Shown piece by piece: positions 9,481 through 17,821 of a stretch of DNA of 64,000 nucleotides; within the stretch, counting starts at the first letter, position 1, and each line of letters starts with the position of its first letter. A program made the position numbers and the translations under genes. Under the pieces are notes generated by a model. It was given only the letters and a program-made list of their open reading frames with translations. It was not told the DNA's origin and searched no databases. Origin of the DNA: an uncultured Geobacteraceae bacterium. Lineage in GTDB: Bacteria > Desulfobacterota > Desulfuromonadia > Geobacterales > Pseudopelobacteraceae. The stretch lies in the NCBI GenBank assembly GCA_903939115.1, contig CAJAFV010000071.1, forward strand, positions 150,924-214,923, in the 5' to 3' direction.

Positions 9481-11250
9481 ATGTCAACGGATTATCTTTC
9501 TTTTTTTAATCTCAACGATGACCCGTTCCGCCTTACGCCGGATACCGCTTATTTTTATAATTCTCCCGCCCATGCCACGGCACTGCTCTCCATCGAATAC
9601 TGCGTTACGCAGAAGGAGGGGTTCTGCATCCTGACCGGCGAACCTGGCACCGGCAAGACGACCATCATCAGGCTTTTCACTGAAAAATGGAAAGATCGCG
9701 CCGAAATTGCCCTGATCATGACTCCGCGCCTCTCACCGGACGAATTTTTCCGTGCTATTCTGGATGATTTCAAAATCCCGCTCAGTCCGAGCAAAAATGA
9801 CATGTTGAAAGCCTTCCGAGGTTTTCTCCTTACCCACGCGGCTAACGACAAACGGGTTGCCATTATCGTTGACGAGGCCCAGGAGCTCCCCGGCGCTACT
9901 CTGGAAGAGCTCCGCCTGCTCTCCAACCTTGAGACGGAAAAAGAGAAACTGCTCCAGATAATTTTGATCGGGCAACCGGAACTGCGCACCAAGCTGCTCA
10001 GTGAACCACTCCGCCAGCTTAACCAGCGTATTACCGTGCGCGTCCAGCTAAAGCCGCTTACCGAGGCAGAGACGTCGGATTATATCAACACCAGGCTGAT
10101 CAAAGGGGGCAACAGCTCACTGCTGTTTAACCAGAAGGCGAAAGATCTCATTTATAGCCTCTCCGGTGGAATCCCCCGCACGATCAATCTGCTCGCCTCG
10201 CGGGGACTTATGTCCGCCTTTCTTGATGGCAGCAAAGAGGTCTTTGACACGCATGTGCACAAGGGGGCCGCAGATGTCATGGAGCCGCTCGCCTCAAACA
10301 GCTCGCCCAAGTCGACCGCAGCTAGAGAGCAGCGTCAAAAAAGTGTGGCTGCAGCTACAGTTCCCGGCACAGGAACATCGGCTCTGCGCAGCAAAAGCTT
10401 CATATTTGCAGCATGCCTGGCCCTTGCCGCAGCAACGGGAGGTGCCATCTATTTCTTTGGCCTTATTCCTCTGTTCACGCCGGGAGTCGTTACCACCGAA
10501 ATTGCGCAACCCAAGCCGGTGGCCGCGCGAATCTCCTCGGCCCGCATGGCGATTACCAGTAGTTCGCATGTTGCTGTTAAACCGGCAGTTGCACCGGCAG
10601 TGTCTCCACCTCCGGTAAAAAAAACAATTGAGCTGTCTGCAGAAGATTCGCTGCAATCGGCCGCTAGCTCTTTCAATGCCCTGGCACAGGTGTGGCGCCT
10701 TGCTCCGGCGGCAAAACTTGACAAAGCAGATATTCTCCCGGAGAAATTCCTCGAAGAGATGGCCGCCGCCAAAGGGATGCAGCTTTTTTACTTTTACGGG
10801 ACCCTTGATCGACTGCTCTACCTCGGCTACCCTGCCATAATTGTCAAAGGGATTTCCCCGGCCGGTAAAGAGATCTACACCGCGCTTACCAAGGCTTCCG
10901 GCACTGTCTTTACCGTGTCTGCTTCTACTGGCGCAGCCACCACACTATCCCGTAAAGAGCTTGAGGGTATCTGGCACGGAAAGGCCCTCATTCTCTGGAA
11001 AAACCACAACATGATCCCGCCGCAGATTACCCTCGGAACACGGGGCAGTGAGATAGTGGCGCTGCAGAAGCTGCTCGCTCATGCAGGAACATCCGGCGGT
11101 AAAAGTGGTGCCTTTGATCAGAAAACGGAACGGGCACTCAAATCGTTCCAAAATGTAAGGGGCCTTATAGCCACTGGGCAGCCCGACCCGCAGACCCTGC
11201 TGCACCTGTACAAAGAATCAACCAGCTTGTACCGCCCTAAACTGAAGTGA
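9481..11250 (+). CDS. mshM: MshM/ExeA-type AAA+ ATPase with peptidoglycan-binding domain
   Basis: 589-residue protein. The N-terminal AAA+ ATPase has Walker A GEPGTGKT at residues 53-60 and Walker B (VAIIVDEAQELP) near residue 120. A membrane helix lies at about 303-325, followed by a long Ala/Pro/Ser-rich periplasmic linker and a cysteine-protease-like/peptidoglycan-binding C-terminus (LGTRGSEIVALQKLLA ... FDQKTERALKSFQ). This is the GspA/ExeA layout. Canonical MshM is much shorter and has only the ATPase. ExeA inserts the secretin through the cell wall, so the protein probably helps place MshL in the envelope. An AGGAGG sequence lies 12 bases before the ATG. Confidence 0.88.
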   Translation: MSTDYLSFFNLNDDPFRLTPDTAYFYNSPAHATALLSIEYCVTQKEGFCILTGEPGTGKTTIIRLFTEKWKDRAEIALIMTPRLSPDEFFRAILDDFKIPLSPSKNDMLKAFRGFLLTHAANDKRVAIIVDEAQELPGATLEELRLLSNLETEKEKLLQIILIGQPELRTKLLSEPLRQLNQRITVRVQLKPLTEAETSDYINTRLIKGGNSSLLFNQKAKDLIYSLSGGIPRTINLLASRGLMSAFLDGSKEVFDTHVHKGAADVMEPLASNSSPKSTAAREQRQKSVAAATVPGTGTSALRSKSFIFAACLALAAATGGAIYFFGLIPLFTPGVVTTEIAQPKPVAARISSARMAITSSSHVAVKPAVAPAVSPPPVKKTIELSAEDSLQSAASSFNALAQVWRLAPAAKLDKADILPEKFLEEMAAAKGMQLFYFYGTLDRLLYLGYPAIIVKGISPAGKEIYTALTKASGTVFTVSASTGAATTLSRKELEGIWHGKALILWKNHNMIPPQITLGTRGSEIVALQKLLAHAGTSGGKSGAFDQKTERALKSFQNVRGLIATGQPDPQTLLHLYKESTSLYRPKLK

Positions 11251-11286
11251 ATCAGGGAATTAAATGATCACGTATCGGTACACAAC

Positions 11287-12351
11287 ATGAGTCTTCTGGC
11301 GGATCTTCTGTCGAAGAAAAACAGTTCCTCACCATCCGGCGGGAAGGATATTCCTCCTACCCTCAGCCGTGCCCATGATATTACAGCTAAAGTCCCTATC
11401 ATTAAAAACCGATATGTACTCGTAGCGGCACTTTCAGTGGCTTCTGTTACCGTCGGAGTGCTCGCCATGACTCAATTCGGGCGGTTGACCACGCTGCTGG
11501 CAAAAAAGCCGGCTCCCGTCGTGACGCCTGCCAGGCCGCCAGCAACCGTCGTACCGATACTCCCGCTGCCTCAGGCGGCAGCAGTACCACCAGCAGCGCC
11601 ACAGGTAGTAGAACCAGAAAAACCGGTTATTTCTGCGCCAGTGAAGAAAACTGCAAAAAAGAAACAGGTAAGACACCAGCCATCCGCACGAACCGCTGCT
11701 GTCCCGAGGCTGGCAGCAGTTCCGCCGATACAGAGAACAATACCGGCTCCGACCGCCGCCGGGTCGACGCCAATTGGCAAATTAGAGTCAGGAAAACGGG
11801 ACGCGCTCCTCTATGCAGCCCGCTCAGCCGAACAGGCTTCCGATTGGCGTCTGGCGCTCGCCAACTATCGCAAGGCGCAGAAGATCGATCCTGACAATTT
11901 TGTCATCATGAACAATGCCGCTGCCGCTCTCAACAACCTCGGTATGTTTGATGACGGAGCCAAAGAGGCAAAGCGAGCACTGCAGAAGAGACCGGATTAT
12001 GTGCCGGCGATGATAAATGCGGCAATAGCGTATTCATCAAAGGGGGAGAGCCAGGAAGCACTGCGGCTCTTTTCAGAGGCTGCAATCGCCGATCCCGGCA
12101 ACAGAAGCCTGATTATCAATCTCGGCATCCTGCAGGAGCGCACCGGTAAGTTGGACGATGCACAGGTTACCTACCGCCCGTTGGCCGATGACAGCGATCC
12201 GCTGGCCCTGCAAGGGATGGCCCGGGTGTATGAGCGCAAGGGGAACAAAGGGGAGGCGGTCAGGACCTACCGGCAGATAATGGCGTTGCCGAGTGCAAGC
12301 CCGGCGCTAAAAAGAGAGGTCAAAGCGAAGTTACTGCATCTGGAGGAGTAA
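11287..12351 (+). CDS. mshN: TPR protein of the MSHA-like cluster (MshN-like)
   Basis: 354 residues. A short cytoplasmic N-terminus and one membrane helix (residues about 39-60) precede an Ala/Pro/Val-rich linker with a basic stretch. At least four tetratricopeptide repeats follow from residue ~170 to the end (DWRLALANYRKAQKIDPDN, FDDGAKEAKRALQKRPDY, SQEALRLFSEAAIADPGN and a degenerate one). This matches MshN, a bitopic protein thought to aid assembly of the pilus machine. It is the last gene before the pilin, which has its own promoter. Confidence 0.8.
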   Translation: MSLLADLLSKKNSSSPSGGKDIPPTLSRAHDITAKVPIIKNRYVLVAALSVASVTVGVLAMTQFGRLTTLLAKKPAPVVTPARPPATVVPILPLPQAAAVPPAAPQVVEPEKPVISAPVKKTAKKKQVRHQPSARTAAVPRLAAVPPIQRTIPAPTAAGSTPIGKLESGKRDALLYAARSAEQASDWRLALANYRKAQKIDPDNFVIMNNAAAALNNLGMFDDGAKEAKRALQKRPDYVPAMINAAIAYSSKGESQEALRLFSEAAIADPGNRSLIINLGILQERTGKLDDAQVTYRPLADDSDPLALQGMARVYERKGNKGEAVRTYRQIMALPSASPALKREVKAKLLHLEE

Positions 12352-12387
12352 AAATTACACTCAAGTACCTATATTATTTATATTTTC

Positions 12388-12416
12388 TTGACTGACAAAC
12401 ATTTACATAGTATAGA
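12388..12416 (+). promoter_or_regulatory. sigma-70-type promoter of the pilin gene
   Basis: TTGACT at 12388-12393 and TATAGA at 12411-12416 are separated by exactly 17 bp in an AT-rich intergenic stretch. The predicted start is about 45 bp upstream of the pilin ATG at 12469, which is preceded by AAAAGGAG. An extra promoter here would let the major pilin be made in excess over the assembly machinery. Confidence 0.65.
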
Positions 12417-12468
12417 CGTAAGAAATCCTCAATTTTAATGCTATTTCAAACATAAAAAGGAGCTGAAA

Positions 12469-13191
12469 ATGGAACCCATGGACGCACTGAAAAAACCTGG
12501 TATCATGGCAAAACTCAGAAACAGCAAAGGCTTCTCGCTGATTGAAATGGCAATTGTGCTGGTGATCATCGGTATTATTATCGCTGCTATTATCAAGGGC
12601 CAAGATTTGATTCTAAATGCAAGAGCAAAACAACTCGTCGCCACGGCGAATGCCTGGAAAATTGCGGTAATCGCCTATCAGGATCGTACTGGTAATTTCC
12701 CTGGAGATAGTGGCAGAAACGGTCTCATTGGCGATACAGAAACCAGTGCACAAACCGCGATAGTGGATATGGAAACTGCTAATATGTCCAATATTCCAGC
12801 GAATCCAATACTAATTGGCGGTAATGCCTTCTGGTTCTATTTGGGTAACGCAACCGCTGTGGGAGGTCAACCGGTAAATGTTATGGTTATTTGTAAGACG
12901 GTAGACTGTGCAGCAGCTACAGTACTTACCACAGATGAATTGGAGTTGTTCAAGGCTGTTGATACTAATCTTGATGGTGCCGCAGGTGACGGAGTAGGTA
13001 ACTTTAGATCTACGACAAAAGTAGGATATAATGTTGCTGCCGTTACTCCTTCGGCAGTAGGAGGTAGGGCAGATGGCTATGTTACTGGTGGCGTTGCTGT
13101 AACAATACCTACCTTACCCACTGGTAGCACGCTGTGGACGGTTACAGCAAATAGTGTAGCCGCTATTTGGGCATTCGACAAACCATTCTAA
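12469..13191 (+). CDS. type IV prepilin-like protein (probable major MSHA-like pilin)
   Basis: 240-residue prepilin. A 24-residue hydrophilic leader ends in the prepilin peptidase site KG|FSLIEMAIVLVIIG, with Phe at +1 and Glu at +5 of the mature protein. The long N-terminal helix is followed by a globular domain rich in Gly, Ala, Asn and Thr, typical of MSHA pilins. Two cysteines (CKTVDC) could form a small disulfide loop. A strong Shine-Dalgarno and its own promoter suggest high expression, and a terminator follows. An inner Met start would shorten only the leader. Confidence 0.85.
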   Translation: MEPMDALKKPGIMAKLRNSKGFSLIEMAIVLVIIGIIIAAIIKGQDLILNARAKQLVATANAWKIAVIAYQDRTGNFPGDSGRNGLIGDTETSAQTAIVDMETANMSNIPANPILIGGNAFWFYLGNATAVGGQPVNVMVICKTVDCAAATVLTTDELELFKAVDTNLDGAAGDGVGNFRSTTKVGYNVAAVTPSAVGGRADGYVTGGVAVTIPTLPTGSTLWTVTANSVAAIWAFDKPF

Positions 13192-13214
13192 TTCGCTTGA
13201 TATATGTTTTTCAC

Positions 13215-13250
13215 AAAGGGGGTGGCTTGAAAAAGCTCCTCCTTTTGTTT
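13215..13250 (+). terminator. intrinsic terminator after the pilin gene
   Basis: An imperfect GC-rich hairpin (AAAGGGGGTGGC pairing with GCTCCTCCTTT, with one G-T pair and a mismatch, loop TTGAAAAA) is followed by TTTTGTTT. It lies 24 bases after the pilin stop. Confidence 0.6.
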
Positions 13251-13366
13251 GAGTCAAAGAGTGACGCTGTTATCTAGAACCAAAGAGAACCAAAGAGAGG
13301 ACAAAGAGGGACGTTGTTTGCTCTTTTGCTATTGACTCATCTTCTCCTTATTGATACTGTCCAGTC

Positions 13367-14356
13367 ATGCCACGTTTAGCAAGACTTGACATATCCGGTC
13401 TCCTCCAGCACGTTATCGTACGCGGGATTGAACGTCGCGATATTTTCAATGACGATAACGACAGGCAGCTATTTATCGACCGCTTCTCCAAACTTCTCTC
13501 TGAAACAGGCATTCAGTGTTATGCTTGGGCGCTTTTATCCAATCATTTTCACCTGTTATTAATGCCAAAATCCACCCCCCTGTCATACTTCATGCGCAGG
13601 CTCCTTACCGGATATGCACTATCATTTAACCGACGTAACAAACGCTCCGGCCATTTATTCCAAAATCGGTACAAATCAATAGTCTGCGAAGAGGAACCTT
13701 ATCTGCTTGAGCTAGTCAGATACATTCACCTGAATCCGCTGCGAGCAGGAATGGTCGCAAACCTGGATGAACTTGATAATTATAAATGGACTGGGCATGC
13801 CGTGCTGATGGGCAAAATAACGATTGAAACACAGAATACGACTGCCATCCTTGAGCGCTTTGGTGCTACTACCGGTCAAGCACGATTGAATTATCGTCAA
13901 TTTATCTCTGATGGAATTTCGGCTGGCAATCGTGATGATCTTGTCGGTGGTGGCCTTAAACGCAGTCAGGGAGAACGACCTGCCAACGAATATGAAAGCT
14001 ACGATGAGCGGATTCTGGGGTGTGGCGATTTCGTTGATAGTATGAAATTGGATTCCGATCTGCGTGATAAGATGAAAAGCGCCATAACTCTTGAGAAACT
14101 CTTGAATATTGTCTCCAACGTAATGAATCTCGATTCTGATTCCGTGAGAAGACCCAGTAAAAGCCGATTTCCGGCGACTGCTCGCGGAATAATATGCCAA
14201 ATGGCAATATTTGAACTTGGTTACACAGGAAAAGAGGTCGGTTCACTCCTACACCTTAAAGCAAGTGGTGTCAGCCTGGCATCAAGGCGCGGCGAGAAGG
14301 CACTAAAGGCGGATCCAGAACTATTAAAAAGCATTTTGCTTGAAATATCAAAATAA
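13367..14356 (+). CDS. REP-associated tyrosine transposase (RAYT, Y1/TnpA_REP family)
   Basis: 329-residue single-strand DNA transposase of the Y1 HUH family. The N-terminal half carries HIVXRG-type start motifs (GLLQHVIVRGIERRDIF), the metal-binding HUH motif (SNHFHLLLMP) and a downstream catalytic tyrosine (LFQNRYKSIV). The C-terminal third adds a helix-turn-helix region resembling the DNA-binding end of DnaA (MAIFELGYTGKEVGSLLHLKASGVS). RAYTs process REP-type hairpins and are usually single copy, unlike ordinary insertion sequences. It appears intact. Base composition is AT-richer than the surrounding genes, consistent with transfer. Confidence 0.88.
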   Translation: MPRLARLDISGLLQHVIVRGIERRDIFNDDNDRQLFIDRFSKLLSETGIQCYAWALLSNHFHLLLMPKSTPLSYFMRRLLTGYALSFNRRNKRSGHLFQNRYKSIVCEEEPYLLELVRYIHLNPLRAGMVANLDELDNYKWTGHAVLMGKITIETQNTTAILERFGATTGQARLNYRQFISDGISAGNRDDLVGGGLKRSQGERPANEYESYDERILGCGDFVDSMKLDSDLRDKMKSAITLEKLLNIVSNVMNLDSDSVRRPSKSRFPATARGIICQMAIFELGYTGKEVGSLLHLKASGVSLASRRGEKALKADPELLKSILLEISK

Positions 14357-14410
14357 CAAACAACGTCCCTCTTGTCCCAAAAATAACAAACAACGTCCTT
14401 CTTGTCCCAC
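14351..14410. repeat. two tandem 30-bp direct repeats at the RAYT right end
   Basis: Positions 14351-14380 and 14381-14410 are the same 30-bp unit (AAATAACAAACAACGTCC followed by CTTCTTGTCCCA or a near variant) with two differences. The core matches, inverted, the repeat on the left side of the transposase. These are probably REP-type substrates of the RAYT. Confidence 0.75.
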
Positions 14411-14464
14411 TCTTTTCCCAATAGCTCCCTTTGTTTATCTCGCTTATTGTGGTATTAAATCTCC

Positions 14465-15412
14465 ATGCGAACGTACGACAACCATAGAGGCTTCACCCTC
14501 ATCGAACTCTCCATCGTACTGGTGATCATCGGTATGCTGGTCGGTCTCGGGGCAAACCTGATCGGGCCCCTGACTACTTTTGTCAAGGTACGGGAAACCA
14601 AAGATATTATGGATGCCGACCTTCAAGCCATTGTTAGTTGGGCTTCTTCGAGAAATATGCTCCCTAATACAGGAGCGACAGAAACGGGCTTTAAGCAAGT
14701 TGCAAAATCCTATCAGGATGCCTGGAATCAAGACTTTATATACTTGTATGACGGCAATCTGTCCCCGGCTGCTTCCCCCACTAAAGATACTATCTGTGGT
14801 CGGCGCTCTACTTTCCTAACCCTCATTACCAACTCTGGCTCAATAAGCAATGTGGCTTTTGCCTTGTCAAGCCGCGCTGATAATACCGCCTTCAAAAGTA
14901 CTCTAAGTGGCTCGATAATAACTACTTCCGTCGGTATTACGGAGGCAAAAACACTCGACGCTAGTGCTACGAATGGCGATATAATCCGCTGGGTCACTCT
15001 GGATGAACTGCGCAGCAAGATCGGCTGCCAGGGTGCACCGCTGAAGATTTTGAATAATGAGTTGCCTTCTGCAAAAGTTGGCGATCCTTATAACGCAACA
15101 TTAGCGGCCGATGGCGGAGTTTTGCCCTATAGTTGGTGCATCGAGGCGGCAACTGCAACGCCTCTCCCCACAAATCTTGTTTTTAGCTCAACCATTCCAC
15201 CGCTACCGCTTCAAACAACAGCCAGTAGTTGTACTGGCTTGGTAGAGACTAATTGGGGGATTGTAACAACTCTTTCAATTTCCGGCATACCGAGTGCTGG
15301 TACACAGAATTCATACAGTTTTACCGTATATGTTCGTGACAATAATGACGCTACAGCCTCAAACGACAATATAGCCCAGAAGACGTTTGTACTGACCGTC
15401 AATCCGCAATAA
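14465..15412 (+). CDS. large minor-pilin-like protein with Ig-like C-terminal region
   Basis: 315 residues. A short leader and prepilin site (RG|FTLIELSIVLVIIGMLVGLG, Glu at +5) begin a pilin N-terminal helix. A globular part follows, then from about residue 195 the segment LKILNNELPSAKVGDPYNAT and LPYSW, typical of bacterial putative-Ig (He_PIG-like) modules, ending ...KTFVLTVNPQ. This large extra domain suggests a tip or adhesive minor pilin. The downstream gene has the same architecture, so the two are diverged paralogues. No clear Shine-Dalgarno precedes the ATG, perhaps because the RAYT element sits just upstream. Confidence 0.75.
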   Translation: MRTYDNHRGFTLIELSIVLVIIGMLVGLGANLIGPLTTFVKVRETKDIMDADLQAIVSWASSRNMLPNTGATETGFKQVAKSYQDAWNQDFIYLYDGNLSPAASPTKDTICGRRSTFLTLITNSGSISNVAFALSSRADNTAFKSTLSGSIITTSVGITEAKTLDASATNGDIIRWVTLDELRSKIGCQGAPLKILNNELPSAKVGDPYNATLAADGGVLPYSWCIEAATATPLPTNLVFSSTIPPLPLQTTASSCTGLVETNWGIVTTLSISGIPSAGTQNSYSFTVYVRDNNDATASNDNIAQKTFVLTVNPQ

Positions 15413-15422
15413 ACAGCTCCAT

Positions 15423-15451
15423 TGAGTAAATTTACTCAGTCGTTGAGTAAA
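15423..15451. promoter_or_regulatory. 16-bp perfect palindrome plus extra half-site
   Basis: TGAGTAAATTTACTCA (15423-15438) is a perfect palindrome. The half-site TGAGTAAA recurs at 15444-15451, 21 bp along. It lies 11 bp after the stop of the preceding pilin-like gene and about 50 bp before the next start. Without a T-run it is more likely a protein-binding site than a terminator. The regulator is unknown. Confidence 0.4.
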
Positions 15452-15490
15452 ATCAGTTAAACTTTGAATTATAAATGATATAAGCATGTT

Positions 15491-16366
15491 ATGAGCCACT
15501 GTCTTCAGCTAAAAAAATCCCGAAAACTGAATTTTCCCAGCCTAAGAGCGAGCGTCAGGTATTGCTCTTCTTTAACCCTGTTTCGCAACCAGCGCGGTGT
15601 TGCCCTGCTGTATCTAATCATTTTTTTTACCCTGTTGGGTGTGCTGGTCAGTGCAGGGGTCAGAATGTTTGGCTCTACGGTAAATCTGACTAAAGTTACT
15701 GACACCAAAACCGAGTTGGAGCGGGATGTTCGGGTGATTACGGCCTGGGCGGTGAAGAACGGGCGACTGCCTACTTTTGAGGAATATTCCACCACTGTTT
15801 TCGGGACAAAACCTAAAGATGCCTGGGGTAAGTCAGTACTCTTTACATATTACAGCAGCCTGACAAAGACCACCACCGGTGGGCTCTGCGGCCGAACCAA
15901 CTCGTCCATCACCTACAATGGGCAGGATGTGGCCTTTCTGCTGTTAAGCGGTGGCGACGACATGGGTATAAGTTCTAGCCCCAATACCAACGGCTTTTTT
16001 AACGGCACACTGTCTGGACTTCAGGCGGAGGATCTGTATCGAGTTGTTACACTGGCTGAACTGAAGGCTCAAGCTGGCTGTGCCGGTTCAACGCAAGGGA
16101 TTCTTAAAATATTGAACAACGAGCTTCCGGGTGCCTGCAAGCGCCGGAACTACTCGGCGACTATCTTTGCAGACGGCGGAGTGGCACCCTACGCGAGGTA
16201 TTCAACCTCCGGGCTGCCAGTCGGCATATCCAATTCAGGAGCGTCTATATTCGGTACTTCAACCACGGCGACAAAAAGCTACACTATCGGCGTTACTGTG
16301 GTTGATTCAGTTGCCAATACGGTAAAAAGATCCTTTGTGTTCAAGCTCATGACTTCCTGCAATTAG
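15491..16366 (+). CDS. GspK-like/minor pseudopilin-type protein lacking Glu5, with Ig-like tail
   Basis: 291 residues. An unusually long N-terminal extension (about 35 residues) precedes NQRGVALLYLIIFFTLLGVL. The helix follows a Gly as in prepilins, but the +5 residue is Tyr instead of the usual Glu, as in GspK-type tip subunits. After the globular part comes LKILNNELPGACKRRNYSAT, parallel to the preceding protein, and a putative-Ig module (LPVGISNSGASIFGTSTTA ... SYTIGVTVVDS). It may cap or start the pilus together with the previous paralogue. The start is uncertain because no strong ribosome binding site is visible. It is convergent with the MATE gene, only 6 bp away. Confidence 0.65.
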   Translation: MSHCLQLKKSRKLNFPSLRASVRYCSSLTLFRNQRGVALLYLIIFFTLLGVLVSAGVRMFGSTVNLTKVTDTKTELERDVRVITAWAVKNGRLPTFEEYSTTVFGTKPKDAWGKSVLFTYYSSLTKTTTGGLCGRTNSSITYNGQDVAFLLLSGGDDMGISSSPNTNGFFNGTLSGLQAEDLYRVVTLAELKAQAGCAGSTQGILKILNNELPGACKRRNYSATIFADGGVAPYARYSTSGLPVGISNSGASIFGTSTTATKSYTIGVTVVDSVANTVKRSFVFKLMTSCN

Positions 16367-16372
16367 GTCCGG

Positions 16373-17719
16373 TTACAGCACCACTCCATGCAGATCCCGC
16401 CGATAATAGCGCCACGCAAAAGCCACCCCCCGGAAATACCAGTCAATCAGGAATACCGCCCAGATCGCGTAGAGTGACAGATGGAGCCAACTTGACGCAA
16501 CCCACGACAGCGTCACCCGTATCCCCCACATGGCAATCAGCGTGACAATGAAGACATAAAAGGTATCGCCGGTGCCGCGCAGACTGCCGGCATACACGAA
16601 CGCTATGGCAAGCGGTATCTGAGCGAATGCCACCATTTTCAAAAAAACGCTCCCCTTTTCAATCACGTCCGGATCCTGACTAAAAAGTCCGATCAGAAAC
16701 TGCGGGGCGAAGAAAAAGATGAGCGCCATGGCCGTCATCACGCCAATCGCCAGCCGTAGCGCCTCATTGTGACTGATCCGGGCGCGGCGGATCTTGCCGG
16801 CACCGAGCGATTGCCCCATCAGCGTTGCTGCAGCTATGCCCATGCCGGCTCCCGGCATGAACGAGAGCGATTCAATCGAAAGGCCGATCTGATGAGCGGC
16901 GTATGCAGTCGTACCGTAGGCGATAATGAAACTAGAGTAGAACAGCTGACCGCTCTGTTGGGCGACACGTTCCAGTGCGACGGGCCAGCCGATTTTCCAG
17001 ATTCTCCCGAACAGCCCGAAATCGGGACGGCTGACAGTAATGTAGCGCTTGCGCATGGCCTGAAACAGCAGGTAGGCGAAACCGACAAACTCGGAGCTGT
17101 TGATGGCGATTGCCGCCCCTTTGACCCCTAGCGCCGGCATGCCGAGTTTACCGTAGATCAGTGGCCAGGCCAGCAGCACATGCAGGATGTTGACCACAAT
17201 AATGGCCTCCATCGGGGTGCGGGTATCGCCGGCACCATGCATGATTGCGGAAAGCACATTCAGGCCGGTCGTCCAGATCATCCAGAGAAACACCAGCCGG
17301 ATATACTCGGCAGCCAACCCTTGAACATCCGGCCCCGCCCCCATCAAACGGGCAATATTTCCGCCCCATTGCGAGCCGGCCAGCGAGCAGACGACCGTCA
17401 TGGCCAAGCCCGCCAGACATGCCACATACGCCGCTCGCCCCGCATCTTCACGCCGTCCCGCACCCCACAGATGCGAGATCACAACGGTCACTCCGGTAGA
17501 AAGACCCCAGAAAACCGTCATCGTGGTGACCATTAACAGCTGCCCCAGGCCGGTGGCAGCGATCGCGGAAGCCCCAAGACCTCCGGTTAGAAAGACGTCG
17601 ACAATCGAGACCAGGCGCTGAAAAAGCGAGGAGAGCAGAACCGGGAGGGAGAGACGAAGAACATTGCGGCGAATTGAGACCGGTTTTGTTGAATGTGGCC
17701 GTAAAAACGGAAAAAGCAT
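16373..17719 (-). CDS. MATE family multidrug/sodium antiporter
   Basis: 448-residue polytopic membrane protein of the MATE (NorM/DinF-like) family. It exports cationic or aromatic compounds in exchange for Na+ or H+. About 12 membrane helices are visible in two related halves, each starting with a typical pattern (LSLPVLLSSLFQRLVSIVDVFLTGGLG; IGWPVALERVAQQSGQLFYSSFIIAYG). Length is standard. It is downstream of the flagellar operon but separated by a terminator, so it is likely transcribed on its own. Substrate cannot be inferred. Confidence 0.9.
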   Translation of the reverse strand: MLFPFLRPHSTKPVSIRRNVLRLSLPVLLSSLFQRLVSIVDVFLTGGLGASAIAATGLGQLLMVTTMTVFWGLSTGVTVVISHLWGAGRREDAGRAAYVACLAGLAMTVVCSLAGSQWGGNIARLMGAGPDVQGLAAEYIRLVFLWMIWTTGLNVLSAIMHGAGDTRTPMEAIIVVNILHVLLAWPLIYGKLGMPALGVKGAAIAINSSEFVGFAYLLFQAMRKRYITVSRPDFGLFGRIWKIGWPVALERVAQQSGQLFYSSFIIAYGTTAYAAHQIGLSIESLSFMPGAGMGIAAATLMGQSLGAGKIRRARISHNEALRLAIGVMTAMALIFFFAPQFLIGLFSQDPDVIEKGSVFLKMVAFAQIPLAIAFVYAGSLRGTGDTFYVFIVTLIAMWGIRVTLSWVASSWLHLSLYAIWAVFLIDWYFRGVAFAWRYYRRDLHGVVL

Positions 17720-17760
17720 GGGTTCTTTCGATAGACAGGTATATATGTCAGGTCTCAGGC

Positions 17761-17791
17761 AAAAAGAACGGGACTCCTTGCAGAGCCCCGT
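17761..17791 (-). terminator. intrinsic terminator after flgL
   Basis: On the reverse strand a 9-bp stem (ACGGGGCTC with GAGTCCCGT, one G-T pair, 6-base loop) is followed by TTCTTTTT. It lies 30 bases after the flgL stop and ends the flagellar operon. Confidence 0.75.
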
Positions 17792-17821
17792 CCAAAACGT
17801 GCCGGCTGATAGTCACTTTTA

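Larger units (their letters stand above)
13299..14410 (+). mobile_element. RAYT element with flanking REP-like repeats
   Basis: The transposase gene is bracketed by copies of one short motif. On the left (13299-13320) GGACAAAGAGGGACGTTGTTTG is in one orientation. On the right (14357-14378 and again 14387-14408) its near-complement CAAACAACGTCCCTCTTGTCC is in the other. The ends therefore form inverted repeats of about 21 bp. The unit sits between the pilin and the minor pilin-like genes and probably marks an insertion into the original pilus operon. The exact outer boundaries and any target duplication are not visible. Confidence 0.65.

Noticed and set aside
14351..14410. CRISPR-like tandem repeat
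   Set aside because: Only two adjacent units with no spacers and no cas genes. Better explained as RAYT-associated REP units.
14340..14525. Small plus-strand frame with repeated NNKQRPSCP peptide
   Set aside because: The peptide repeat is only the translation of the 30-bp DNA repeats at the RAYT end.
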